DNA from: Bradyrhizobium manausense
GTDB taxonomy: Bacteria > Pseudomonadota > Alphaproteobacteria > Rhizobiales > Xanthobacteraceae
NCBI RefSeq assembly: GCF_018131105.1
Contig: NZ_JAFCJI010000001.1
Span: 2,294,001 to 2,358,000 of the forward strand
Length of the DNA stretch: 64,000 bases
Direction of reading: 5' to 3'
Part shown: positions 30,825 to 39,718 of the stretch, in pieces
Layout of the letters: the number at the start of each line of letters is the position of its first letter
Numbering within the stretch: the first letter of the stretch is position 1
Notes under the pieces: model-generated
Seen by the model: the letters and a program-made list of their open reading frames with translations, nothing else
Database searches by the model: none
Told to the model about the DNA's origin: nothing
Position numbers and translations under genes: made by a program

Positions 30825-32657
30825 ATGAGCAGCGAGTCGAAGAACAATAACAACCAGTCCGGGGCTGACCAATGCAAGCCTGACCAGCCGATCAATCGCC
30901 GAAACCTCCTGTTGGGCACATCCTCAATCGTCGCCGCGGCGACGCTGACCTCAGAAGCGCTGGCGCAAGCGCAGAAGGCGGCGCCGGCTGCCGCGCCGGC
31001 AGCAACCGCGCCTGCGGGCAGCAAGCCGAACATCCTCATCATCTGGGGCGACGATATCGGCATCACCGACATCAGCGCCTATTCAAGCGGGCTGATGGGC
31101 TTCGAGACGCCCAACATCGACCGCATCGCTCGCGAAGGCCTGAAGATGCAGCATTACTACGGCGAGCAATCCTGCACCGCTGGCCGCGCGGCTTTCCTTA
31201 CCGGTCAGCACGGCATCCGCACCGGCCTCACCAAGGTGGGCTATCCTGGCGCGCCGATGGGCGTCAGCCAACTCGATCCGACCGTCGGCGGCCTGATGAA
31301 GAACCTTGGCTACGCCACCGGCCAGTTCGGCAAGAACCATGTCGGCGACCGCAACGAGAACCTGCCGACGGTGAACGGATTCGACGAATTCTTCGGCAAT
31401 CTCTACCACCTCAATGCCGAGGAAGAGCCGGAGTTGCCGGACTATCCCAAGGATCCCGCGTACCGCGCAAAATTCGGCCCGCGCGGCGTGCTCCGTTGCA
31501 AGGCGACCGACCGCGACGATCCAACCGAAGACCCGCGCTTCGGCAAGATCGGCAAGCAGACCATCGAGGACACGGGCCCGCTCACCAAGAAGCGGATGGA
31601 GACGGTCGACGACGAGACCTCGGCCGCCGCGATCGACTTCATGAAGCGACAGCAAGGCGCCGGCAAACCGTTCTTCTGCTGGTTCAACGCCACGCGCATG
31701 CATCTGCGCACCCATGTGCGACAAGACCATCGCGGCCGCTACGGCCACGGAGATAGCGAATACATCGACGGAATGATGGAGCACGACGACATCGTCGGAA
31801 ATCTGCTGAAGGCGCTCGACGACATGGGGATCGCTAACAACACCATCGTTGTCTACTCCACCGACAACGGGCCCCACATGAACACATGGCCGGATGCGGC
31901 CATGACCTGGTTCCGCTCGGAGAAGAATACCAATTGGGAAGGCGCGTTCCGCGTCCCGTGCGTCGTGCGCTGGCCCGGCAACATCAAGCCCGGCACGGTC
32001 AGCAACGAGCTGATGAGCCACAACGACTGGATCCCGACACTGTGTGCGATCGCGGGCGAGCCCGACATCGTCAACAAGCTGAAGGCCGGATACACCGCGA
32101 ACGGCAACTCCTACAAGGTGCACCTCGACGGCTACGACCAGTCGGCCTTCCTGCGCAATGTGAGCGGGTCTGCCGCCAACAACAACGGCACCAAGAGCGC
32201 GCGCAACACATTCTTCTATTCAGATGATGACGGCATGCTCGTGGCTATCCGGCAGGGTGACTACAAATACACATTCGCCGAACAGCGCCTGCAGGGCACG
32301 ATGGGTGTCTGGGCCGAGCCTTTCACCACGCTGCGCATGCAGAAGATCTACAATCTGTTCCAGGATCCCTTCGAGCGCGCGGACATCACCTCGAACACCT
32401 ACTGGGACTGGCTGATCAACCACGTCGGCACGGTCTACGGCGTCATCGATGAAGTTGCGGTCTTCGCCGTAAGCCTGAAGGAATTTCCACCGCGCTCGTT
32501 CCCACCGAGCTTCAACCCTACAACGATCGTGGAGGAGATCACCGACGGCATCAAGGACGAACGAAGCCGCGCGGCAGGGAGAGCACAGAGCATCGACAGG
32601 ATCCGCTCCAATCTCAGGCAGATGATCGACCAGCAGATCCAGCAGCGCGGGCGATAG
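30825..32657 (+). CDS. Tat-exported arylsulfatase-type sulfatase (Cys type)
   Basis: A 610-aa sulfatase that hydrolyses sulfate esters. The Tat signal 'INRRNLLLGTSSIVAAATL' (residues 23-41) is followed by an Ala/Pro linker. The metal ligands are in 'IIWGDDIG', and the formylglycine site is Cys117 in 'QSCTAGRAAFLTGQ' (CxAxR, a common variant of CxPxR). 'VVYSTDNGPH' supplies the second Asp-Asn pair. It would be folded and formylglycine-modified in the cytoplasm by the upstream FGE, then exported. A long charged C-terminal tail follows the catalytic core. The substrate is unknown. Confidence 0.95.
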   Translation: MSSESKNNNNQSGADQCKPDQPINRRNLLLGTSSIVAAATLTSEALAQAQKAAPAAAPAATAPAGSKPNILIIWGDDIGITDISAYSSGLMGFETPNIDRIAREGLKMQHYYGEQSCTAGRAAFLTGQHGIRTGLTKVGYPGAPMGVSQLDPTVGGLMKNLGYATGQFGKNHVGDRNENLPTVNGFDEFFGNLYHLNAEEEPELPDYPKDPAYRAKFGPRGVLRCKATDRDDPTEDPRFGKIGKQTIEDTGPLTKKRMETVDDETSAAAIDFMKRQQGAGKPFFCWFNATRMHLRTHVRQDHRGRYGHGDSEYIDGMMEHDDIVGNLLKALDDMGIANNTIVVYSTDNGPHMNTWPDAAMTWFRSEKNTNWEGAFRVPCVVRWPGNIKPGTVSNELMSHNDWIPTLCAIAGEPDIVNKLKAGYTANGNSYKVHLDGYDQSAFLRNVSGSAANNNGTKSARNTFFYSDDDGMLVAIRQGDYKYTFAEQRLQGTMGVWAEPFTTLRMQKIYNLFQDPFERADITSNTYWDWLINHVGTVYGVIDEVAVFAVSLKEFPPRSFPPSFNPTTIVEEITDGIKDERSRAAGRAQSIDRIRSNLRQMIDQQIQQRGR

Positions 32658-32689
32658 CGATCCCGGAATGTGATGAAAGGGGATCGGAT

Positions 32690-33706
32690 ATGATCCGCCG
32701 CGGATTGGTGATTGGCTTGGCGATGCTCGGTGCGGCGAGCATCGGGCAAGTCTTTGCCCAGTCCGATCCCCTGCCGTCCTGGAACGACGGCGCGACGAAG
32801 ACCTCGATCGCGGCCTTCGTCGCGCGGGTGACCAAAGACGGCGGGCCGGACTTCGTCCCGCCCGCCGAACGCATCGCCGTGTTCGACAATGACGGCACGC
32901 TGTGGTGCGAACAGCCCATCTATTTCCAGCTCGCCTTTGGTCTCGACAGCGTCAAGGCCATGGCGGCCACGCATCCCGAATGGAAGCAGCAGCAACCGTT
33001 CAAGGCATTCCTCGCCGGCGACAAGGATGCCCTCGCCGCGCAAGGCGAGAAGGGCCTGCTGACATTGGTCGCCGCTGCCCATAGCGGCATGACGACGGAC
33101 ACCTTCGCGGCATCGGTCGCCGACTGGCTCGGCCGGGCCAGACATCCGCGCTTTCATCGCCCGTACAACGATCTCGTCTACCAACCCATGGTAGAGCTGC
33201 TCGCTTATCTCCGCGGCAACGGCTTCAAGACCTTCATCGTCTCCGGCGGCGGGGTGGAATTCATGCGGGTGTGGGCCGAGAAAGCCTACGGCATTCCGCC
33301 GGAGCAGATGATCGGCTCCTCCGGGGTCACGCAGTTCAAGCTTGGCGCCGATGGCCGGCCGGTCCTGCTGAAGCTGCCGAAAGTCGAGTTCATCGATGAC
33401 GGCCCCGGCAAGCCGTCCGGCATCAATCGCTTCATCGGTCGCCGCCCGATACTCGCCTTCGGCAACTCCGACGGCGACCACCAGATGCTGCAATGGACCG
33501 CGGCCGGATCGGGCGCGCGCTTCCTCGGCATCGTCCATCACACCGATGCCGCCCGCGAATACGCCTACGACCGGCAGTCCAGGATCGGAAAGCTCGACAA
33601 GGCCTGGGACGAGGCCATGCAGCGCGGCTGGACGGTCGTCGACATGGCGAAGGACTGGAAGACGGTGTTCGCATTCGAGCGTGGCGGCACGGGAGCTTCG
33701 CAATGA
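32690..33706 (+). CDS. Exported HAD-superfamily phosphatase
   Basis: The signal peptide (MIRRGLVIGLAMLGAASIGQVFAQ) is followed by a phosphoserine-phosphatase-like HAD domain. Motif I is 'IAVFDNDGTLW' (nucleophile and acid Asp), motif II 'FIVSGGG' and motif IV 'AFGNSDGDHQM'. It presumably removes phosphate from a small molecule in the periplasm. It follows the sulfatase by 32 nt, so both could strip charged groups from the same external compound; that is inference. Confidence 0.9.
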   Translation: MIRRGLVIGLAMLGAASIGQVFAQSDPLPSWNDGATKTSIAAFVARVTKDGGPDFVPPAERIAVFDNDGTLWCEQPIYFQLAFGLDSVKAMAATHPEWKQQQPFKAFLAGDKDALAAQGEKGLLTLVAAAHSGMTTDTFAASVADWLGRARHPRFHRPYNDLVYQPMVELLAYLRGNGFKTFIVSGGGVEFMRVWAEKAYGIPPEQMIGSSGVTQFKLGADGRPVLLKLPKVEFIDDGPGKPSGINRFIGRRPILAFGNSDGDHQMLQWTAAGSGARFLGIVHHTDAAREYAYDRQSRIGKLDKAWDEAMQRGWTVVDMAKDWKTVFAFERGGTGASQ

Positions 33707-33761
33707 CGAGGCGCCGCGGGTGAAACGAAGGACTGAAGAGAAGAAAAAGAAAGGTACAACG

Positions 33762-34271
33762 ATGTCTGATCATGCGCACATGACACGACTGGCAGGCTGC
33801 GTTCTGGTGCTGGCGGCCACCATATCGATGTCACCGGCCACGGTATCGGCCGCCCCCCTTCATCCGGCTGCGATCGAGCGTGACGCCGCGCCTGCACCCG
33901 ACCTGATCGAGGTCCGAGCCGCCGGCCGCCATGGCGGAGCCGTGGTCGGTCCGCGGGGCGGCGCGGTGGTCCATCGCGGCGGCGCGGTCGTTGGCCCGCG
34001 CGGCGCGGCCTATCGCGGACGAACGGTGGCTGTCGGACCTCGCGGCAATGTCGCGGTTCGCAGCACCACGGCGGTGGTGGGACGCGGAGGCTGGGCACGA
34101 CCGGGCTGGTACGGATGGCCGCGCGGCGGTGCGATCGCCGCAGGGGCAGCGATCGGCGTCGTGGCAGCGGCAACGGCCGTGGCGTGGGCCGGCGCTCCGC
34201 CCGCGCCGGGCATGTGCTGGTATTACACCGATCCTTCGCGGACCCAGGGCTTCTGGGACTATTGCCAGTGA
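33762..34271 (+). CDS. Secreted Gly/Arg/Val-rich repeat protein (169 aa)
   Basis: After a signal peptide (about residues 8-31, ending VSAAP) come imperfect repeats of 'GGAVVGPRG' (residues about 56-110), then an Ala-rich hydrophobic stretch (about 124-147) and a short end with two Cys ('MCWYYTDPSRTQGFWDYCQ'). The C-terminus looks like a small disulfide-bonded tag found in other rhizobial exported proteins. Function is unknown. It is fourth in the cluster, with 55 nt after the phosphatase gene. Confidence 0.72.
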   Translation: MSDHAHMTRLAGCVLVLAATISMSPATVSAAPLHPAAIERDAAPAPDLIEVRAAGRHGGAVVGPRGGAVVHRGGAVVGPRGAAYRGRTVAVGPRGNVAVRSTTAVVGRGGWARPGWYGWPRGGAIAAGAAIGVVAAATAVAWAGAPPAPGMCWYYTDPSRTQGFWDYCQ

Positions 34272-34304
34272 CGGCGGCACACCAATGAAAGCGGGGCGTC
34301 CGTC

Positions 34305-34544
34305 ATGAGCGGATACGACATCTTCGCCTGGATCGTGCTGGTGATCCTGCTCGCCAGCGCCATCGGGGTGATCTGCATTGCCGGCTGGCTGCCCGGCCAC
34401 ATCGCCAAGTCGCGCAACCATCCCTATGCGCAGGCCGTCACCGTCGCCGGCTGGATCACGCTGATCTTCGGCTTCGCGCTCTGGCCCCTCGCCTTCATCT
34501 GGGCCTATGTCGATGTGCCCGCGCGCAACGCTGGAGAGGCGTGA
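34305..34544 (+). CDS. DUF3302 (YiaW-like) inner-membrane protein
   Basis: This 79-aa protein has two helices (about 7-30 and 46-68), and the 'AWIVLVILLASAIGVI ... LPGHIAKSRNHPYAQAVTVAGW' pattern matches YiaW. In E. coli yiaW sits beside yiaV, which encodes an HlyD-like protein. The same pairing occurs here, with the stop codon overlapping the next start by 1 nt, so the two probably form one membrane complex. Confidence 0.85.
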   Translation: MSGYDIFAWIVLVILLASAIGVICIAGWLPGHIAKSRNHPYAQAVTVAGWITLIFGFALWPLAFIWAYVDVPARNAGEA

Positions 34545-35485
34545 TGGGCGTCGCGATCTTCAACACCTACCTTGTGCTGCTGTTCTTGCTGGTGCACTTC
34601 GGAATCGTGCGCTTCAACCTGTTCTGGAAGGCCTCTCCCGTCATCGTCATGGTGCTGCTGCTGTTCGGGCTCCTGATCCCGATGGGCTGGGGCGCGCCGC
34701 AAGGCAATGCGCTGGTCGTGCGTAACGCGGTCGCGATCGTTCCTGATGTCGCAGGCGAAGTGACCGACGTCCCCGTTGTCGCCAACGTGCCGCTGCGATC
34801 CGGCGACGTGCTGTTCAAGATCGATCCGACGCCTTATGCCGCGCAGGTCAAGGCGATCGACGCCCAGTTCAAGCTTGCCAGGACGCGGCTCGGCCAGATG
34901 ACGGAGCTGTTCCAGCGCGACGCCGGCCGCGGCTTCGACGTCGAACAGCGCCAGTCCGAGGCCGACCAGCTCTCCGGCCAGCTCGAGGCCGCGCAGTGGA
35001 ATCTCGACAAGACCGTGGTGCGGGCGCCGGCCGACGGATACGTCACCAACCTCGCGCTGCGCAAGGGCGCGCGCGTCGCCAATCTGCCGCTGTCGCCGGT
35101 GATGGCGTTCATCGACACCTCCAGCACCATCATCGGCGTCGAGATCAACCAGATCGATGCGCGCTATGTCGCGCCTGGACAGGAGGTCGAGGCCACCTTC
35201 AAATTCGCGCCCGGGCAGATTTTGACCGGCAAGGTCGAAAGCGTGCTGCAGGCAATCGCGACCGGGCAGACGCAAACCTCAGGTCGGGCCGTCATGCCGA
35301 ACACGATCGAGGCCGCGCCCTTCATCGTCCGCGTCAGGCTCGACGATGCGGAGTTCGCAAGGCGCCTGCCCGCCGGCAGCGCCGGCACGGCCGCAATCTA
35401 CACCGATCACGTCGCGCCGACCCACGTCGTCCGCCGGGTTATCCTACGCCAGCTCGCGATCCTGAACTACGTCAATCCGTTCTGA
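34544..35485 (+). CDS. HlyD-family periplasmic adaptor (YiaV-like)
   Basis: Two N-terminal helices (about 5-20 and 30-48) anchor the protein. The lipoyl/barrel-sandwich half-motifs 'VAIVPDVAGEVTDVPVVANVPLRSGDVLFKID' (in parts) and 'KTVVRAPADGYVTNLALRKGARV' flank a short alpha-hairpin, followed by a beta-barrel. It is a membrane-fusion protein of about 313 aa without an adjacent RND or ABC pump. The overlap with the DUF3302 gene (TGATG) fixes ATG 34544, which has GGAGAGG upstream. Confidence 0.88.
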   Translation: MGVAIFNTYLVLLFLLVHFGIVRFNLFWKASPVIVMVLLLFGLLIPMGWGAPQGNALVVRNAVAIVPDVAGEVTDVPVVANVPLRSGDVLFKIDPTPYAAQVKAIDAQFKLARTRLGQMTELFQRDAGRGFDVEQRQSEADQLSGQLEAAQWNLDKTVVRAPADGYVTNLALRKGARVANLPLSPVMAFIDTSSTIIGVEINQIDARYVAPGQEVEATFKFAPGQILTGKVESVLQAIATGQTQTSGRAVMPNTIEAAPFIVRVRLDDAEFARRLPAGSAGTAAIYTDHVAPTHVVRRVILRQLAILNYVNPF

Positions 35486-35498
35486 ACGAGAGAAAGCA

Positions 35499-36530
35499 AT
35501 GAAAAGAACCACGCTGATCGCCCCGATCCTCCTCGTGACCACCGCCCTCGCCCATGCGCAGACCATTCCGGTGACAGTCGACAATTTCGTGCGCGCCGAG
35601 TCCGACAGCTACATGGGGACTCTTGCCAAACAGGCTGGAGCACTTGGCAAGATCTTCCACCATCGCGAGCCGGCTCCGATCGACGACCAATCCATCATCA
35701 GACTCAATCGCGACACGCTGTACAGCTTTGCCGTCGTCGATCTCGACGCCGGACCGGTCACGGTGACGCTGCCGGATGCAGGCGGTCGCTTCATGTCGCT
35801 GATGTCGGTCAGCCAGGACCACTACGCGACCACCGTGTACGGCAAGGGCGAGCATGTCTTCAGCCGCGACAAGATCGGCACGCGCTACGCGCTGATCGGC
35901 GTTCGCACCTTTGCCGATCCGAACGATCCGGCGGACGTCGAAAAAGTCCATGCGCTCCAGGACAAGATCAAGCTGGCGCAGAAGGAGACCGGCAAGCTGG
36001 ATCTGCCGAGCTGGGATAAGGCCAGCCAGAAGAAGGTTCACGATGCCCTGCTCGTGCTCGGCTCGACCATCACCAGCTTCGACCACGCGTTCGGCACCAA
36101 ATCGGAGGTCGATCCCATCCGTCATCTGATCGGCGCCGCCGCAGGCTGGGGCGGAAATCCCGACCGGGATGCCAAGTACCTCAACATCATGCCGGCGAAG
36201 AACGACGGCACGACGGTCTACCAGCTCAAGGTCAAGAACGTGCCGGTGGACGCGTTCTGGTCGGTCAGCGTCTACAATGCCGACGGCTTCTACACGAAGA
36301 ATCCGTACAACGCCTATTCGCTCAACAGCGTCACCGCGAAGAAGGACAGCGACGGCACTGTCGCCATCCAGTTCGGCGGCTGTGATGGCAAGATTCCGAA
36401 CTGCCTCCCCATCGTGAAGGACTGGAACTGCACCGTCAGGCTCTATCGGCCGCGCCAGGACATCCTGAGCGGCAAATGGAAATTCCCGGAGCCGCAGCCG
36501 GTGAACACGGTGGGAAGCGCAACGAAGTAA
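35499..36530 (+). CDS. Exported DUF1254/DUF1214 domain protein
   Basis: The signal peptide (MKRTTLIAPILLVTTALAHAQ) is followed by a DUF1254 domain ('IIRLNRDTLYSFAVVDLDAGPVTVTLP' in part, 'MSLMSVSQDHY') and a DUF1214 domain at the C-terminus ('VDAFWSVSVYNADGFYTKNPYNAYSLN' in part). The function of these domains is unknown. They occur in exported proteins of soil bacteria. The gene is 13 nt after the HlyD gene in the cluster. Confidence 0.88.
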   Translation: MKRTTLIAPILLVTTALAHAQTIPVTVDNFVRAESDSYMGTLAKQAGALGKIFHHREPAPIDDQSIIRLNRDTLYSFAVVDLDAGPVTVTLPDAGGRFMSLMSVSQDHYATTVYGKGEHVFSRDKIGTRYALIGVRTFADPNDPADVEKVHALQDKIKLAQKETGKLDLPSWDKASQKKVHDALLVLGSTITSFDHAFGTKSEVDPIRHLIGAAAGWGGNPDRDAKYLNIMPAKNDGTTVYQLKVKNVPVDAFWSVSVYNADGFYTKNPYNAYSLNSVTAKKDSDGTVAIQFGGCDGKIPNCLPIVKDWNCTVRLYRPRQDILSGKWKFPEPQPVNTVGSATK

Positions 36531-36576
36531 GCGCAGGTCGCCATGCGCGAGCTGTTGGGATGGAAGGACACACGAC

Positions 36577-37593
36577 ATGACGGGACATTTTCGCAAGGCC
36601 ACGCTCGCGACCGCATTGGCCATGGCGGGCTTCGGCACACAACCGGCCCTCGCTGACGCCGGTGGCGTCAGCTTCTGGCTGCCGGGCTTGATGGGCAGCC
36701 TTGCTGCGACACCGGCGGTGCCGGGCTGGGCCTATTCGACCATCTATATCCATCTCCAGGACAATGCCGGAAAGGGCCAGAGCTTCATTACGCCCGGCGG
36801 CGGCACCGGCGCGGTGACCGCCGGCCTCAACGCGCATGCCGACGTGCTTGTGCAGGGCCTCACCTACACATCGCCGCTGTCGGTGTTCGGCGGCCAGGCA
36901 GCCTTCACCGTGCTCGCCGCGCCCGGCAACATCGGCGTCGGGATCGATGCGACCCTGACGGGGCCGAGGGGCAACACCATCTCCGGGAGCGCGTCCGACA
37001 ATCGCACGACCATGACCGACGTGTTCTACCAGGGCACGCTGAAATGGAATCAAGGTGTGCACAACGAGATGGTCTACATCACCGGCAACATCCCGAGCGG
37101 CACCTATGATTCGAGCCGTCTTGCCAATCTCAGTTTTGGCTTTCCAGCGGTCGATGCGGGCGCCGGATACACCTATCTCGACCCCAAAAGCGGCCATGAA
37201 TTCTCGGTCGTCAGCGGCCTCACCTACAATTTCATGAACGGCGCGCTGCAATACCAGAACGGCATCGACTTCCACGTCGACTGGGCCGCTTCGCAATTCA
37301 TCACCAAGACCATCCATGTCGGACTTGCCGGCTATTACTTCCAGCAGCTCACGGACGACAGCGGACCGGGCGCCAAGCTCGGCGGCTTCCGCGGCATGTC
37401 GGTCGGAATCGGTCCGCAGATCGGCTTTATCATTCCGATGAACAACGGCTACCAGGGCTATCTCAACCTCAGGGGCTACAAGGACCTCGAAGTCGAGAAC
37501 CGTCCCAAGAGCTGGACCGGCTGGGTTACCTTTTCGCTCTCGCCGGCGGCGCCGGAGCCGGCGGTGACAAAACCCATCGTTCGAAAATACTGA
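36577..37593 (+). CDS. Outer-membrane transporter-like protein (phenol meta-pathway MetA family)
   Basis: After a signal peptide (about 1-26) the 338-aa protein consists of amphipathic strands rich in Gly and aromatics, starting 'GGVSFWLPGLMGSLAATP' and ending 'GWVTFSLSP', typical of the 'protein involved in meta-pathway of phenol degradation' family. These are thought to be outer-membrane channels for hydrophobic compounds. In this cluster it would admit the substrate of the periplasmic hydrolases. Confidence 0.85.
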   Translation: MTGHFRKATLATALAMAGFGTQPALADAGGVSFWLPGLMGSLAATPAVPGWAYSTIYIHLQDNAGKGQSFITPGGGTGAVTAGLNAHADVLVQGLTYTSPLSVFGGQAAFTVLAAPGNIGVGIDATLTGPRGNTISGSASDNRTTMTDVFYQGTLKWNQGVHNEMVYITGNIPSGTYDSSRLANLSFGFPAVDAGAGYTYLDPKSGHEFSVVSGLTYNFMNGALQYQNGIDFHVDWAASQFITKTIHVGLAGYYFQQLTDDSGPGAKLGGFRGMSVGIGPQIGFIIPMNNGYQGYLNLRGYKDLEVENRPKSWTGWVTFSLSPAAPEPAVTKPIVRKY

Positions 37594-37615
37594 CGGAGGC
37601 GTCAGCGCAGCTCCG

Positions 37616-39718
37616 ATGACCGGGGAGAAGACCAGGCGCGTCATTCGCATCGGCTTCCAGACATCGATCATCACGGTGTTCGTGGGCGTCGTGCTGCTCG
37701 TCGGCCTGACGCTGGTCTATCTCAGCTTCGCGCGGGTGACGTCGATCACGCGGACGGCCGCAAGCGGCTTCATCGAGAAGGTGGCGCAGCTGGGGGCCGA
37801 TCACGTCGACGAGCAGTTCAAGAACGTGCGCGACAGTCTCGACATCCTGTCGGGCCTGCCGCCGATCCAGGAAGCGGACATTGCGGACAATTCACGGCTC
37901 TACAGCCTGATGGCCGCGATGCTGCGCAACAATCCGCAGCTGTTCAATCTCTATGTCGGTTACGAGGACGGCTCGTTCATCGAGATGGACGTGATCGACC
38001 GCGCCAAGCCGGCGTTCAGGGCGGGTCTCAAGGTGGATCAGGACGCGGCGTTCCGGCTGGTCGTGATCACCCGCACGGCGGGAGCCGCACCGGTCACGCA
38101 ATATCTGTCGGAAAACCTGATCCAGGTTGCGGAGGTGCCCGGCCCCACCGGCTACGACCCGCGGCAGCGGCCATGGTACGTCGAGGCGTTCAAGAACGAC
38201 AAGACGCTGCTGACCGGGCCTTACGTTTTCTACGCCACCGGCGAGCCCGGCTACACGCTGCGGACGCCGCTGAAGGAGGGACGCCGCGGCGTCGTCGCCG
38301 GCGACGTGCTGTTGAACCGGTTCGAGGACATGCTGGCGGAGCAGAAGCTCGGCCAGTCCGGCCAAGCCTTCCTGTTCAACGATGCCGAACGCATCGTCGG
38401 CCATCCCGGGATGAACCGCCTGATGGCCGAGATGCCGGGGCGACAGGACGAGCTGCCGCAAATCGGCGCGCTGAAGCTGCCCGCGCTGGTCCCAATCATC
38501 CGGTCCTGGCGCGACGGCGGACCGGCGCAGCAGTTCTTCGACGATGCCGCCGGCCGGACCTATGTCGCGGCGGTCCACCGGCTCGATACCACCGGCTCGG
38601 CCAATGTCCGGCTCGCGCTGGTCGCGCCGCTTGACGAATTCTACGCCCGGATCATCAACGAGCGCCGCACGCTGTTCGCGCTGGCGCTCGCCTTCGTCGG
38701 CGCCACGATCCCCTTCGCGTTCTGGCTGGGATCACGGATGGCGCGGCCGCTGCGCAAGCTGGTCGAAGAGACCGACGCGATCCAGCGCTTCGACATCGCC
38801 GAGCGGCCGCGCATCCATTCCGCCATCGCCGAGATCGAGGAACTCGGCCGCTCGGTCTTCACCATGCGCAGCGTGGTCAGCAGTTTTGCGAGCTTCATAC
38901 CGCGCCCGATCGTGCAGCAGCTGATCGAGACCGGCTCATCGCTGCGCCTCGGCGGTTCAAGGCGCGAGGTTACGGTGCTGTTCACTGATGTCGCCGACTT
39001 CACCGCCAAGACCGAGCAGGCCGATCCAACGCAGGTGATGATCTATACCTCGCGCTATTTCGCAGCGCTTTCTGACAAGATCATGCGATGTCACGGCACA
39101 GTCGACAAATATATCGGCGACGCCGTGATGGCGCTGTGGAATGCACCTGCGGATGATCCCGATCACACCGTCAACGCCTGCCGCGCCGTCCTTGCCTGCC
39201 TCTCGGCAAACGACGCGCTCAACAGGGAGTTCCGGCGCGAGGGTTGGCCGCCATACGAGACGCGTTACGGCCTGCATGTCGGCGACGCCGTGGTCGGCAA
39301 TGTCGGCTCCAGCGACCGCATGAACTACACCGCGCTTGGCGCCACCGTGAACCTGGCCTCGCGGCTCGAAGGCCTCAACAAGAACTACGGCACGCGCGTG
39401 CTGGTCAGCGCCGCCGTCCGTGCGCGCGTGGGCCATGCGTTCCTGTTCCGCAGCGTCGACAGCATCACCCCGAAGGGATTTGCCGAGCCGATCGAGGTGA
39501 GCGAGTTGCGGGGCGAGCTAGCGCAGACCAAAGAGGCCGAGATGACCATGTGCCGGCGCTGGGACGAGGTGTTCGCGTCGATCGCGCAGGATGGCGCGAC
39601 GGACACGACCCTGGTCCGCCTGTCCGGCTTCCTGCTCGACTATCCCAAGGACGGTATCGCGGAGTTCCACGCCCGGCGTTTTCGGGCCGCGGTCGGGAAT
39701 GTGGGAACAGCAGCATGA
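37616..39718 (+). CDS. Membrane adenylate/guanylate cyclase with periplasmic Cache-type sensor
   Basis: The 700-aa protein has TM1 (about 15-40), a large dCache-like periplasmic domain (about 45-335, with 'GYDPRQRPWYVEAFKN'), TM2 (about 345-367), a HAMP-like linker and a class III cyclase domain (about 440-640). Cyclase motifs are 'VTVLFTDVADFTAK' (first metal Asp), 'KYIGDAVMALWNAP' (second Asp) and 'MNYTALGATVNLASRLEG' with the transition-state Asn/Arg. It makes cAMP, or possibly cGMP, when the sensor binds a ligand. The binding-protein gene overlaps its stop codon. Confidence 0.94.
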   Translation: MTGEKTRRVIRIGFQTSIITVFVGVVLLVGLTLVYLSFARVTSITRTAASGFIEKVAQLGADHVDEQFKNVRDSLDILSGLPPIQEADIADNSRLYSLMAAMLRNNPQLFNLYVGYEDGSFIEMDVIDRAKPAFRAGLKVDQDAAFRLVVITRTAGAAPVTQYLSENLIQVAEVPGPTGYDPRQRPWYVEAFKNDKTLLTGPYVFYATGEPGYTLRTPLKEGRRGVVAGDVLLNRFEDMLAEQKLGQSGQAFLFNDAERIVGHPGMNRLMAEMPGRQDELPQIGALKLPALVPIIRSWRDGGPAQQFFDDAAGRTYVAAVHRLDTTGSANVRLALVAPLDEFYARIINERRTLFALALAFVGATIPFAFWLGSRMARPLRKLVEETDAIQRFDIAERPRIHSAIAEIEELGRSVFTMRSVVSSFASFIPRPIVQQLIETGSSLRLGGSRREVTVLFTDVADFTAKTEQADPTQVMIYTSRYFAALSDKIMRCHGTVDKYIGDAVMALWNAPADDPDHTVNACRAVLACLSANDALNREFRREGWPPYETRYGLHVGDAVVGNVGSSDRMNYTALGATVNLASRLEGLNKNYGTRVLVSAAVRARVGHAFLFRSVDSITPKGFAEPIEVSELRGELAQTKEAEMTMCRRWDEVFASIAQDGATDTTLVRLSGFLLDYPKDGIAEFHARRFRAAVGNVGTAA